From an uncultured Olsenella sp. (GTDB taxonomy: Bacteria; Actinomycetota; Coriobacteriia; Coriobacteriales; Atopobiaceae), in NCBI GenBank assembly GCA_900316105.1, contig ONBR01000005.1, positions 95,906 to 159,905 on the forward strand: a DNA stretch of 64,000 nucleotides, in the 5' to 3' direction. Positions within the stretch are counted from its first letter, which is position 1. Every line of letters starts with the position of its first letter. Positions 51,565 through 60,035 of this stretch are shown here, piece after piece. The notes under the pieces are model-generated. The model saw only the letters and a list, made by a program, of their open reading frames with translations. It did no database searches and was not told where the DNA came from. A program made the translations under genes and the position numbers.

Positions 51565-52818
51565 GTGGCAAAGAGGGCAAAGGGCAAGAAGACAAGGGCA
51601 AAGGCGCCAGGAGGACGTAGGCACGGGAATGCCGGCCAGGGAGCCGGCGCCGTGGCGGTCTCCTCCCTGCCAGACCTGCCATCCTTGCGAGACCTTCCTG
51701 CCTGGGAAGACCTGACTCCCAGCCCGGAGCAAAGTTCCGAGCTTGCCCGCGTGTGCCAGGAGTTGGCTGAGGCGGGAGATGCCGCGCTGGAGGAGCTCTG
51801 CATGGGCTGCGTCGTCCGACTGGACCGTGGCTTTCCCGCCATCGTGACCCAGGGCTCCTTGGTGAGGGCGGAGTTTGCCACACGCCTGACAAAGAGCGAC
51901 TACTCGAAGGTGGCCGTGGGTGACTGGGTCTGCGTCCGTCTGCCAAGTGGTCACCAGATGGCTCAGGTCATGGCAATCCTGACCAGGACCAACGACATCG
52001 CACGCTGGCGAGGCGGCTCTCGTGGCGAGAAGCAGACCCTTGCGGCAAATGTGGGCCGTGTCCTGGTGGTCCAGGCACTGGGTAGCGACGGGGTCTCCCT
52101 GGACCGCATTGCTCGCTCCGCCCTGATTGCCGCCGACTGCCATGCCAGCGTCGCCGTGGTCCTCACCAAGGCCGACCGTCTGTCTGTCGCCGAGCTGGCA
52201 AAGGCGGTGTCTTCCGTCCGAGAGCTTCTTGGTGCAGAAGCGCCCGTGGTCGTCACCTCCTCGATGGATTCTGGACGGTTTGACGCTAGCCAGGACTCGG
52301 CTGATTTTGTGACTCTCGATGCAATGAGGCAGGCCACGGAGTCAGCGGGTGCCAGCTGGGGCTATGGGCACGTGGCGGGCCTCGTGCCTGCGGGAACCGT
52401 GGCCATCGTGCTCGGCGAGTCTGGTGCGGGAAAGTCCACCTTGCTCAATGCCCTTCTGGGCCATGAGGCACTGGAGACCGGCGCGGTGCGAACCAAGGAC
52501 GACGCGGGCCGTCACATCACGGTGGCCCGTCGCATGGTGCGCCTGCCCCAGGGTGGAATCATCGTGGACGAACCTGGCCTGCGCAGCCTCCCTATAGTGG
52601 GCCACGAACGTGGCCTGGCCCTCCTCTTTCCCGAGGTGGCCGAGGAGGCCCAGCGGTGCCGATTCCGCGACTGCACCCACACGCATGAACCCGGCTGTGC
52701 CGTGCGCGAGGCTCTGGAGACTGGCGCCTGCAAGCCGGCTCGTGTCGATGCCTATGTGGCGTTGGCCCAGGAGATGCGCTCCAGTGCGAGTTCTCTGGAC
52801 CCGGACATCGTCCTCTAG
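51565..52818 (+). CDS. rsgA: Ribosome small subunit-dependent GTPase A
   Basis: A 417-residue circularly permuted GTPase that helps mature the 30S subunit. The order G4 (LTKAD), G1 (GESGAGKST), G3 (DEPGLR) is diagnostic. The C-terminal zinc domain has CRFRDCTHTHEPGC. An OB-fold (VRLDRGFPAIV) precedes. The N-terminal 70 residues are a basic, low-complexity extension (AKRAKGKKTRAKAPGG) that could bind rRNA. GTG 51565 is preceded by GGAGCAGGGTA. Confidence 0.94.
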   Translation: MAKRAKGKKTRAKAPGGRRHGNAGQGAGAVAVSSLPDLPSLRDLPAWEDLTPSPEQSSELARVCQELAEAGDAALEELCMGCVVRLDRGFPAIVTQGSLVRAEFATRLTKSDYSKVAVGDWVCVRLPSGHQMAQVMAILTRTNDIARWRGGSRGEKQTLAANVGRVLVVQALGSDGVSLDRIARSALIAADCHASVAVVLTKADRLSVAELAKAVSSVRELLGAEAPVVVTSSMDSGRFDASQDSADFVTLDAMRQATESAGASWGYGHVAGLVPAGTVAIVLGESGAGKSTLLNALLGHEALETGAVRTKDDAGRHITVARRMVRLPQGGIIVDEPGLRSLPIVGHERGLALLFPEVAEEAQRCRFRDCTHTHEPGCAVREALETGACKPARVDAYVALAQEMRSSASSLDPDIVL

Positions 52819-53081
52819 GACTAGTCGGCAGGATGAGACTGTCTGGGTATGGCTGCCTGGCCAAGGGCCCCTGTCGTGGCGGTCGCTGTGTCGTGGCAGT
52901 CTCTGCCCGACGATTTCGCCAAGAAACGAAAAATACTGATGCTTTTTGCCCGTGTTGGGGGCGTTGATTTCCATCGGCTCCCTCAACTGGGCTTATGAAG
53001 GGGAGCTACGGAAATTTTTTCCTGGCTTCTCTTTTTTTCGTCGCGGTCATTAGCTGCGGATATTGGCTCGCCCCGCAAGAC

Positions 53082-53110
53082 AACGGCTAGCTGACCGTCA
53101 GCCAGCCGTT
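53082..53110. promoter_or_regulatory. Palindrome upstream of the tad operon
   Basis: AACGGCT-A-GCTGA and TCAGC-C-AGCCGTT flank CCG. The position, about 90 bases before cpaB, suits an operator or a leader stem. Confidence 0.45.
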
Positions 53111-53147
53111 AGCTAAAAATCGAAACTTCACAGGTAGATACCCCTGT

Positions 53148-53193
53148 TTTGCCAACATTGATGTCATAGGACACGCCCTTTTGGCAAAGGAGG
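53148..53193 (+). promoter_or_regulatory. Hairpin at the cpaB ribosome-binding site
   Basis: TTTGCCAA (53148-53155) pairs with TTGGCAAA (53181-53188), and the right arm overlaps the ribosome site AAAGGAGG (53186-53193). Folding could hide the site and control translation of the first tad gene. GTG 53200 is the likely start, 6 bases beyond the site. Confidence 0.5.
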
Positions 53194-53199
53194 ATGAAG

Positions 53200-54045
53200 G
53201 TGTCACTGAGGTTTCGAATCATCTTTGCGAGCGCCTGCGCGGTGCTCGCAGCTCTCTTGGGGCTCTCGTATGCGGACGCGGTCAAGGCTGAGGCCCAGCA
53301 GGAGAGGAACGAGGCGATAGCCCGGTATGGCGGCGACGTCGTGAGTGTGGCGGTGGCAAACAGGCAACTCAAGGCCGGCGATGTGATCCAGGAAGGTGAC
53401 GTGACATCGAGGGACTGGGTCCTGGACCTGGTGCCCGAAGGCGCCATCACGAGTACGGACGACCTGGTGGGAAAGAAGCTCTCGGCGCCTGTGGCAAAGA
53501 ATGGCGTCCTTACCGACGCCTGCTTCCAAAAGAGCGGCCAGACCATGGCGGTCCCCGACGGCCTTGTGGGAATCTCCATCCCCGTCAGTGACAAGCTGGG
53601 CATCTCCGCCGATACCGCCCAGGGCACCAAGCTTGTGGCCTACGAGGTGGGCAAGGGCGGGTCGGAGCAGATCGGGGACTCGGTGGTCCTTCTCTCGAGC
53701 CTTGCCCAGACTGCGGAGGGGGAGAACCCAGAGTCGATATCCCTTGCTGTCAAGGGGGCCGATGTGGACCGAATCCTTTCCGCAAGCGCGGCGGGCACCC
53801 TGTCCTTCGTCCTTCCGGCAAATGGGGCGAACGCCAAGGACCTGGGCTCCACCAAGGTGTCGAAGGACCCTGTCCAGTCGACGGCACCAGCTGAGGTAAC
53901 TGGCTCTGGAGGAGAGAGCGCCAAGCAGGACGATGCGGACAAGAGCAAGCAGACCACGACGAACGCGACGTCCCAGTCGTCGCAGGCTGCCCAGACGGCG
54001 AACGGCTCAGGAAATACCGGTACCACCGAGGAGGAAAAGAAATGA
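53200..54045 (+). CDS. cpaB: Flp pilus assembly protein CpaB/RcpC-like (SAF domain)
   Basis: A 281-residue protein. N-terminal membrane anchor (about 8-25) followed by an SAF domain: VVSVAVANRQLKAGDVIQEG and DLVGKKLSAPVAKNGVLTDA. The C-terminal 60 residues are Ser/Thr/Gln-rich and disordered. CpaB supports Flp pilus assembly outside the membrane. GTG 53200 was chosen over ATG 53194, which touches the ribosome site. It overlaps cpaE by four bases (ATGA), so the genes are coupled. Confidence 0.8.
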   Translation: MSLRFRIIFASACAVLAALLGLSYADAVKAEAQQERNEAIARYGGDVVSVAVANRQLKAGDVIQEGDVTSRDWVLDLVPEGAITSTDDLVGKKLSAPVAKNGVLTDACFQKSGQTMAVPDGLVGISIPVSDKLGISADTAQGTKLVAYEVGKGGSEQIGDSVVLLSSLAQTAEGENPESISLAVKGADVDRILSASAAGTLSFVLPANGANAKDLGSTKVSKDPVQSTAPAEVTGSGGESAKQDDADKSKQTTTNATSQSSQAAQTANGSGNTGTTEEEKK

Positions 54046-55463
54046 GCGGACAGACTCGGACCTGTGACACGTGGTTGGGTTACACAAGCCCTGGCTCCCG
54101 CAGGGAACTCATGAGGGCCCTGCAGAGCGTTGCCCCGTCAGCAATCCTGGGCTTTGTGGATGATGCGTCTGAGCTGCGCGAATCCTTTCTGGATGAGGAA
54201 CCGGGAACCGTCGGTGCCATCGTTGGCCTGAGCGATCAGGGGGTCTCGGACGTGAACCTCGCTGCGGCCCTGGCCATGGACGGTCGCGCTGCGGAGGTGG
54301 TGCTGGTCTGCCGTCGGGCCTCGGGCTCTCTGAGGTCACGTGCTGCCCGCGCGGGCATCAGCCAGGTTATCGAGGTCGACGGACTGCGGGTCCGTGAGCC
54401 CTTCCCTGATGGGCAGGAGCCGAACCAGCGTGGCGTGAGGGGACGTCGCAAGGAGGTTTCCAGTCCGTCGGGGAAGGGGGAGAGGGGTCTTCCTCCTGCA
54501 GATAGGGAAATGCCGTGGCGAGTCGATGGGCAAGCCGAGGAAGGACTTGCTGCCTTGGACCAGACGGGCCCCCTGGCCAGCCCCGTTCCGGCTGCTCAGC
54601 CCCAACCCCAGCCCTACCAGTCCGACACATACGCTCGTGGCAGGGCGCCAGTGATCGCATTCGTCTCTGGTCGTGGCGGCGTGGGAAAGACCACCCTCGT
54701 TGCCTCATGTGCGGCACGTGCCGCATCCTGGGGCATGCAGGTAGCCATAGTTGACCTCGACTTCTCCTGTGGAAACCTCCACTCCTACTTTGGTGCGCGG
54801 CTCAAGTCCGACCTCGCCGCCCTCTCTGACGGGGACATGACGACGGTGCGCATGGGGCGTGCGGGCGAGAAGGTCTCGGATGGCGTGATGCTCTGGGGTC
54901 CCTGCGAGCGGCCCGAGGACGGCGATCTCTTTGCCCCTCACGTGGAGGAGCTGATCAAGTATCTGAGCTCACGCTTTGAGCTGGTCCTCATCGACTGCTC
55001 GTCCACCTTTACGGAAGTCGTTGCCAGGGCAGTGCGCCAGGCTGACCGTGTCGTCCTGGTCGGTGGCCAGGAGGCCGACTCACTGGACTCCCTTGCCAGG
55101 ACGAATGGGCTGGCCGTGCGTCTGGGCGTGGAGCGCACCCGCATCGTTCGCGTGGAGAACGGGGCCAACCTCAAGGCTGCACCGCCCAAGCTCCCAACCG
55201 GAGCGGCAGTGGGCCTGGAGAACGCAAAGCTCTACCGCATTGCCGATGGGACCCAGGACGTGCGTGACCTGTTAGGTGCGGGCGAGGTCGTTTCCCTGGC
55301 CTGCGAGGACGGGGCCTTCGGCAACAGTCTGGGTTCCCTGCTGGCCCATCTTCTCTATGAGATGGGACGGCTTCCCGAGAGTGACGGGGCAAAGCACGAC
55401 CTGAAGGTTCGCGTGGGGCGTAGGAAGTTCTCGCTCTTTGGCAGGAGGAAAGAGGAGGTGTAG
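54042..55463 (+). CDS. cpaE: CpaE-like ParA/MinD ATPase of the Tad system
   Basis: A 473-residue protein. N-terminal receiver-like part without conserved aspartates, a low-complexity linker (about 130-195), then a ParA/MinD ATPase: deviant Walker A VSGRGGVGKTTL, AIVDLDFSCGN, VLIDCSST. CpaE/TadZ localises the pilus machine at the cell pole. The C-terminus is basic (RVGRRKFSLFGRRK). Starts within the cpaB stop. Confidence 0.85.
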   Translation: MSGQTRTCDTWLGYTSPGSRRELMRALQSVAPSAILGFVDDASELRESFLDEEPGTVGAIVGLSDQGVSDVNLAAALAMDGRAAEVVLVCRRASGSLRSRAARAGISQVIEVDGLRVREPFPDGQEPNQRGVRGRRKEVSSPSGKGERGLPPADREMPWRVDGQAEEGLAALDQTGPLASPVPAAQPQPQPYQSDTYARGRAPVIAFVSGRGGVGKTTLVASCAARAASWGMQVAIVDLDFSCGNLHSYFGARLKSDLAALSDGDMTTVRMGRAGEKVSDGVMLWGPCERPEDGDLFAPHVEELIKYLSSRFELVLIDCSSTFTEVVARAVRQADRVVLVGGQEADSLDSLARTNGLAVRLGVERTRIVRVENGANLKAAPPKLPTGAAVGLENAKLYRIADGTQDVRDLLGAGEVVSLACEDGAFGNSLGSLLAHLLYEMGRLPESDGAKHDLKVRVGRRKFSLFGRRKEEV

Positions 55464-55465
55464 CC

Positions 55466-56833
55466 ATGTCTCTGAGGGATGTGGTCCTGGAGCAGAAGCG
55501 GGGGCAGCAGTCTGGCCAGGAGGGTGGCGTGGCGGTGCTGGAGAGGCCCGTTCATGAGGATGCCCTGCAGGCGCACATCAGCCTGCAGGCAAGCAATCAC
55601 CTCAAACGCGAGCTCGTGCAGCGTCTGGGACTGGGCGTTGTCGCCCATCTGGCGGGAGACGCGGATACCGACCGTGCCCGAAGGGAGCTTTCGGTGACCT
55701 GCCAGACCATCCTGAATACACCAGAGTACTCCATGCTCTCTCCCGAGCAGCGAGCGCTCCTGATCGGGCGGGTCCTGGATGACATCTGCGGCCTTGGTCC
55801 CCTCCAGGAGCTCCTCGAGGACGACGAGGTGACGGAAATTGTCGTGAACGGTACCGGTGGTCTCTTCTACGAGAAGCACGGTAGGCTACGCCCGGCACAG
55901 GCGGTCTTTGAGAGCGACGAGCAGATCATGATGATCATCGACCGCATCCTGGCTCCCTTGGGAAGAAGGCTTGACCGAGCGAGTCCCATCGTGAACGCGC
56001 GACTGGCAAATGGTGACCGCGTCAACGCAGTGAGCACACCAATCGCGGTGGATGGGCCGGCCGTGACCATCAGGAAGTTTTCCAACCGAATCACGACCAT
56101 GGAGCGACTGGTGGAGCTGGGCTCCTTGCCTCAGTGGTACGCGGATTTGCTTTCCATGGCGGTGAGGACGCGGCAGGATATGGCGGTGGTTGGCGGCACC
56201 GGCTCGGGAAAGACGACCCTGCTCAATGCCCTTTCGGGCGAAATCTCCCTGGACGAACGCATCGTAACCATCGAAGACTCGGCAGAGCTGCGCTTTGCCC
56301 GCCATCCCGACGTGGTGCGGCTGGAGGCGCGCGATGCCTCCATCGAGGGCACGGGCCAGGTGACCATCCGTGACCTGGTAAAGAACGCCCTGCGCATGAG
56401 ACCAGACCGCATCATCGTGGGCGAGTGCCGCTCGGAGGAGACAATCGACATGCTACAGGCCATGAACACGGGCCACGACGGCTCTCTTACCACTCTCCAC
56501 GCTGGAACTCCCAATGAGGCAATCCTGCGTATGGTGCTGATGGCCAGGTTTGGTATGGACCTGCCCACCGACGTGATCGAGGCCCAGATTGCCACGGCGC
56601 TGGACTTCCTGGTGATGAGCCACCGCATGAGCGACGGCGCACGGTTCATTGGCTCCCTCTGTGAGGTGGGTCTTTCCAATGATAACGGTGTTGACCTGCA
56701 TGAATGCGTGCACTTTGACGAATCCCAGCGTAGCTGGTCCCTTTTGGCTGAACCAGCTTTTGTGGCCAGGGCCTTGAAGGCGGGATCCTTGGGCGATGAG
56801 GAGGTGGGCCGATGGAGGAAGAGCTTGCCCTAG
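55466..56833 (+). CDS. cpaF: Type II/IV secretion ATPase, CpaF/TadA
   Basis: A 455-residue hexameric motor. Walker A GGTGSGKTTLLNAL (about 246-259), Asp box VTIEDSAELRF, Walker B MRPDRIIVGECRSEE and His box LTTLHAGTPNEA are all present. It powers assembly of the Flp pilus with TadB/TadC. ATG 55466 follows GGAGGTGTAGCC; it overlaps tadB by 22 bases. Confidence 0.95.
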   Translation: MSLRDVVLEQKRGQQSGQEGGVAVLERPVHEDALQAHISLQASNHLKRELVQRLGLGVVAHLAGDADTDRARRELSVTCQTILNTPEYSMLSPEQRALLIGRVLDDICGLGPLQELLEDDEVTEIVVNGTGGLFYEKHGRLRPAQAVFESDEQIMMIIDRILAPLGRRLDRASPIVNARLANGDRVNAVSTPIAVDGPAVTIRKFSNRITTMERLVELGSLPQWYADLLSMAVRTRQDMAVVGGTGSGKTTLLNALSGEISLDERIVTIEDSAELRFARHPDVVRLEARDASIEGTGQVTIRDLVKNALRMRPDRIIVGECRSEETIDMLQAMNTGHDGSLTTLHAGTPNEAILRMVLMARFGMDLPTDVIEAQIATALDFLVMSHRMSDGARFIGSLCEVGLSNDNGVDLHECVHFDESQRSWSLLAEPAFVARALKAGSLGDEEVGRWRKSLP

Positions 56834-57747
56834 TGGGTGCCGACGCCGTCGTGGCATGGGTCTGCTGCTTCGTGATGTTGGGTGGCGCGGGCAAGGCGCA
56901 GATGAGCGCTCCCAGGAGACGTGCCAGGATCTGGCGCCGAATCAGTTGGGCCCTGGGCATCGTGGGTGACACGAAGCTCGTTCGTTGGCTCCTTACCCAG
57001 GATTCATGGAAGGACCTTGCAGGAAGTCTAGCCGAACGACTGCACGGGAGGGGCTTTGAGCTGACCTTCGAGCAGGCCTGTGGGGCTGTCTTGCTTTCGG
57101 CGGCAGCACTTGCCCTCCTTCTGCACGACGCCTTTGGCATTCTCCTCCTGGCACTACTTCTGGCGGGTGGCGTTCCGGCCTGGCATGCGGCGGTCCTTCG
57201 CAAGAGGCACGGTGCCCTCTCCAAGGAGATGCCCGGGGTCTTTCGAGCCCTGGCCATGGCACTGGGATCGGGCGAGACCCTCTCGCAGGCCATTGGATAC
57301 GCGGGAGCCCATGTGGGCGGGACCGCTGGCAGGGCCTTCTCCAGGGCAAGCCTGAGGCTCAGCTGCGGCGAGACGGTGGATGAGGCTGTCGAGGCCCTGC
57401 GCAAGGAGCTGCCTGGTCCGGGAATCGGCCTTTTGGCTACAGCCCTGGTCGTGTCGCAGAGAACGGGCAGTCCCCTGGGCGGACTCTTTGAGTATGCGGC
57501 GCGACTGGTGGAACGGCAGGGGGAGTTCGAGCGACTCCTCATGGTAAAGACGGCACAGGTGAGGCTGTCCGTCCGAATCGTGTCTACCCTTCCCGTGGTC
57601 ATTGTCGTCTCCATGGCCCTGCTCTCTCCGGACTTTCGTGCGGGCATTGCGACCCCCGTTGGCGTGATCTGCCTCTTTGTGGCGGCGGTCATGGACTTGC
57701 TTGCACTCCTGATCATCCGAAGACAGATGGGAGGGATCTTGAAATGA
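56812..57747 (+). CDS. tadB: Tad pilus inner-membrane platform protein TadB
   Basis: A 311-residue protein with a T2SS-F-like domain (SKEMPGVFRALAMALGSGET ... LGGLFEYAARLVERQ) and membrane helices near residues 90-120 and at the C-terminus (LPVVIVVSMALLS, GVICLFVAAVMDLLALLII). It forms the platform with TadC. Starts inside cpaF and overlaps tadC by four bases. Confidence 0.9.
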   Translation: MEEELALVGADAVVAWVCCFVMLGGAGKAQMSAPRRRARIWRRISWALGIVGDTKLVRWLLTQDSWKDLAGSLAERLHGRGFELTFEQACGAVLLSAAALALLLHDAFGILLLALLLAGGVPAWHAAVLRKRHGALSKEMPGVFRALAMALGSGETLSQAIGYAGAHVGGTAGRAFSRASLRLSCGETVDEAVEALRKELPGPGIGLLATALVVSQRTGSPLGGLFEYAARLVERQGEFERLLMVKTAQVRLSVRIVSTLPVVIVVSMALLSPDFRAGIATPVGVICLFVAAVMDLLALLIIRRQMGGILK

Positions 57748-58403
57748 GCGTCTCGTGGTTGGCCTATCTGGCAGGTATGGCGGGGGATGCGTGGCTGGCT
57801 TCCTTTGTGCTGATGGGTGAGGGGGACAGGAGGGGAAGGCCTTCGGTCTCCAGGGCTGACACACTGCAACGCGCGGTCAAGCGCATAGACGAGGCCCTTC
57901 GTGAGCTGCCTGCTACAAGGCGCCTCATCGAGAGTGCCCGTCGCAGGGAACAGCGCAACAGGCTCCTTAGGGAGCTGCCACAACTCATGGATGTCGTGAC
58001 CCTGGGGCTTCTCTCGGGACTCTCCTTTGATGCGTCACTCTCCCTGTATTGCGAGCGCTATGACAGTTCCACCTCGCGGCTCTTCGAGGAGGCGATGACC
58101 AGCTGGAGGTTGGGCGTTTGCACGAGGGAAGAGGCTCTGGGTGCCATGGCAGAGCGTATGGACGTGGGGGCACTGAGACGCTTTTCGGCGGTGGTCGCGC
58201 AGGCGCTTCACTTTGGCTCGCCCCTAGCGCAGACACTCGAACGTCAGTCAAGGGCAATCCGTGAGGAGCAACGAAGCGAAGTGGAGGAGGAGATAGAACG
58301 AGTGCCGGTTCGCATGCTGATACCGCTTGGGACGCTAATCGTGCCAGCGATGCTGCTGGCCATACTTGGCCCGCTTCTGGGTGGGTCGGTGCTCTTTTCC
58401 TAG
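57744..58403 (+). CDS. tadC: Tad pilus inner-membrane platform protein TadC
   Basis: A 219-residue T2SS-F domain protein (ELPQLMDVVTLGLLSGLSFD ... FGSPLAQTLERQSRAIREEQ) with a C-terminal membrane helix (IPLGTLIVPAMLLAILGPLL). Shorter than many TadC. It begins within tadB (ATGA) and lies ahead of the Flp pilin. Confidence 0.88.
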   Translation: MSVSWLAYLAGMAGDAWLASFVLMGEGDRRGRPSVSRADTLQRAVKRIDEALRELPATRRLIESARRREQRNRLLRELPQLMDVVTLGLLSGLSFDASLSLYCERYDSSTSRLFEEAMTSWRLGVCTREEALGAMAERMDVGALRRFSAVVAQALHFGSPLAQTLERQSRAIREEQRSEVEEEIERVPVRMLIPLGTLIVPAMLLAILGPLLGGSVLFS

Positions 58404-58464
58404 GGCGGTCGGTCGGGAAGTCGACCTGCTGGGGATATGTAGGCAAAAGAAGATGGGGGTAGAG

Positions 58465-58674
58465 ATGCAGGGTTTGGAAAAGTGGTTCTGGGATACGAAG
58501 CTGGCCATCGTGAGCATCCTCTGGGGCAGACGTTCGACGTCTGGCCAGGGAACGACCGAGTATGCCATTCTGGTCGGCGTTCTTGTGGTTATAGCAATCA
58601 TCGCCATCGTGGCCTTCCGTGGGAAGGTCCAGGAGCTTTGGGATGCTATCGCCAATGGCATCAACTCGCTCTGA
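58465..58674 (+). CDS. flp: Flp-type prepilin
   Basis: A 69-residue prepilin. Processing is expected at G/QGTTEYAILVG, giving Glu+5 and Tyr+6, the hallmark of Flp; the hydrophobic helix VLVVIAIIAIVAF follows. It forms the pilus fibre. ATG 58465 (GGGGGTAGAG upstream) is preferred to ATG 58453. The peptidase was not found in the window. Confidence 0.88.
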   Translation: MQGLEKWFWDTKLAIVSILWGRRSTSGQGTTEYAILVGVLVVIAIIAIVAFRGKVQELWDAIANGINSL

Positions 58675-58689
58675 TGCGAGGTGGATTCC

Positions 58690-59280
58690 ATGACAAGGAA
58701 GACGGAAGGCGGCAGGGGAAAGCGCCGGATCCACAGGCGCCACATGTCACGGCGATCCCTCTTCGTTGGGGTCATGCTGCTTGCATTTTTCCTGCTAGGC
58801 ATGGGTATTTGGCGCGTCTTGGGAGACTCTGACTCTGGCTTTGGACAGGGGGCTGGGAAGGGACCCAGCGATGAGGGAGGCGCGTCTCTGCCAGGGGGTT
58901 CCGCTGGTGGGATGGGGACAGACGAAGCTGCTACGGGTGGCGAGTCGTCCACCGAGACGGGCAACGGATCGGGGGCCAATGAAGGCCCTGGACAGGCTGG
59001 CCAATCCGGCGACACGCGCTACTGGGAGTCTGACCGGACCCTGCCTGAGGAAGCAAAGGAGCTCCTTGCCAGCTACCAAAGGGCAGGCAATTGCACCTTG
59101 GCTGAGGCGGATTACCTGGATCTCTTTGGCAAGACCTGGGGTTGCGTGATCCAGGGCGATGGATGGGTGGATCTCTGCGTCGTGCAGGAGAAGGACTCGG
59201 GTGGCTCCAGGGCTCGCGTGACGAGGATGGATCCAAGGGAATGGGAGGGTGAGCTGGATGCTCGAGGATTGGCTTCGTAA
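58690..59280 (+). CDS. Tad-locus membrane-anchored protein of unknown function
   Basis: A 196-residue protein, not recognised. A basic N-terminus (RKTEGGRGKRRIHRRHMSRR) precedes one membrane helix (SLFVGVMLLAFFLLGMGIW), a Gly/Ser-rich linker (about 45-105), and a C-terminal globular part with two cysteines (NCTLAEADYLDLFGKTWGCV). A small disulfide-closed domain is plausible outside the membrane. It overlaps the next pilin-like gene by 23 bases, which ties it to the pilus. Confidence 0.65.
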   Translation: MTRKTEGGRGKRRIHRRHMSRRSLFVGVMLLAFFLLGMGIWRVLGDSDSGFGQGAGKGPSDEGGASLPGGSAGGMGTDEAATGGESSTETGNGSGANEGPGQAGQSGDTRYWESDRTLPEEAKELLASYQRAGNCTLAEADYLDLFGKTWGCVIQGDGWVDLCVVQEKDSGGSRARVTRMDPREWEGELDARGLAS

Positions 59281-59470
59281 CCAGAGGGGCCAGTCCACGG
59301 TCGAGTATGCCGCGCTTCTCCTCGCCTTCATGGCGATGATCATCGCCTTGGATGCTATCTGGCGGCGCGTGTCAGGAGGGGGTCTTTTGGACCAGGCGCT
59401 GGCGGCGGCATCGCATGTCTGGGGTTCGGGAGGAATGATCGGCGTGAGCCAGGACATCCTCATGTTTTAG
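59258..59470 (+). CDS. Second Flp/TadE-like pilin
   Basis: A 70-residue protein with a prepilin site G/QSTVEYAALLLAF (Glu+5, Tyr+6) and one membrane helix. ATG 59258 has GGGAGGG upstream; an earlier GTG (59249) is too close to it. It may be a minor pilin. It overlaps the unknown upstream gene. Confidence 0.75.
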   Translation: MLEDWLRNQRGQSTVEYAALLLAFMAMIIALDAIWRRVSGGGLLDQALAAASHVWGSGGMIGVSQDILMF

Positions 59471-59537
59471 GTGCGGCACATCGGACGTAGCAAGGGACAT
59501 GCCAAAGCCGGCGAAGCCACGTGAAGGGAGGTCACGC

Positions 59538-60035
59538 ATGAGTTGTCTGGTGGCCAGAAATCAAAGGCCCTGGTGTCAGGAGGGGCAGGCCAGCGTTGAG
59601 GCGGCGGTTCTCCTGCCCACGTTGATGCTGGTCTTTGCCCTCCTTCTGCAACCCGCCTGCATGGGATACACCAGATCGGTCATGCAGTCTGCTGCGGCGG
59701 AGACGGCCCGAGCAGCCCTTACCGACACGGATGGAAACTTCGACGACTGCGTTGCCTTTGCAAAGAGGCGACTCGCTGCGGTGCCGGAGGTCTCGATCTT
59801 TCACGTGGGCGGTGCCGACGACTGGCAGGTACAGGTGGATCGTCAGGACTCCGGAAAGAAGGTGCATGTGGACATACGCGGTCACGTCCGACCTCTGCCC
59901 CTGATGGGGGTCCTGGCATCGACCTTTTCGGAGTCGGACGGGACGGGTGTGGTGATGGACGTGCAGGTGGATGAGGAATTGCGAGCGGATTGGGTTGGAG
60001 GTTCCTATGACAGTTGGCAGGAGATCTGGGGCTGA
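59538..60035 (+). CDS. TadE-like pseudopilin
   Basis: A 165-residue TadE-like protein. Leader ends G/QASVEAAVLLPTL, then a membrane helix and an extracytoplasmic domain. RBS GGGAGGTCACGC sets ATG 59538. It overlaps the TadG-like gene by 29 bases. Confidence 0.8.
   Translation: MSCLVARNQRPWCQEGQASVEAAVLLPTLMLVFALLLQPACMGYTRSVMQSAAAETARAALTDTDGNFDDCVAFAKRRLAAVPEVSIFHVGGADDWQVQVDRQDSGKKVHVDIRGHVRPLPLMGVLASTFSESDGTGVVMDVQVDEELRADWVGGSYDSWQEIWG

Larger units (their letters stand above)
52819..53199. other. Gene-free region before the tad operon
   Basis: No gene was seen. The centre is AT-rich for this genome (52980-53040: GAAATTTTTTCC, TCTTTTTTTCG). Notable structures are at 53082-53110 and 53148-53188, described separately. 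An operon promoter is expected here but no convincing -35/-10 pair was found. Confidence 0.6.

Noticed and set aside
53100..53199. c-di-GMP (GEMM) riboswitch before the tad operon
   Set aside because: The conserved GEMM segments were not found; only short hairpins are present.
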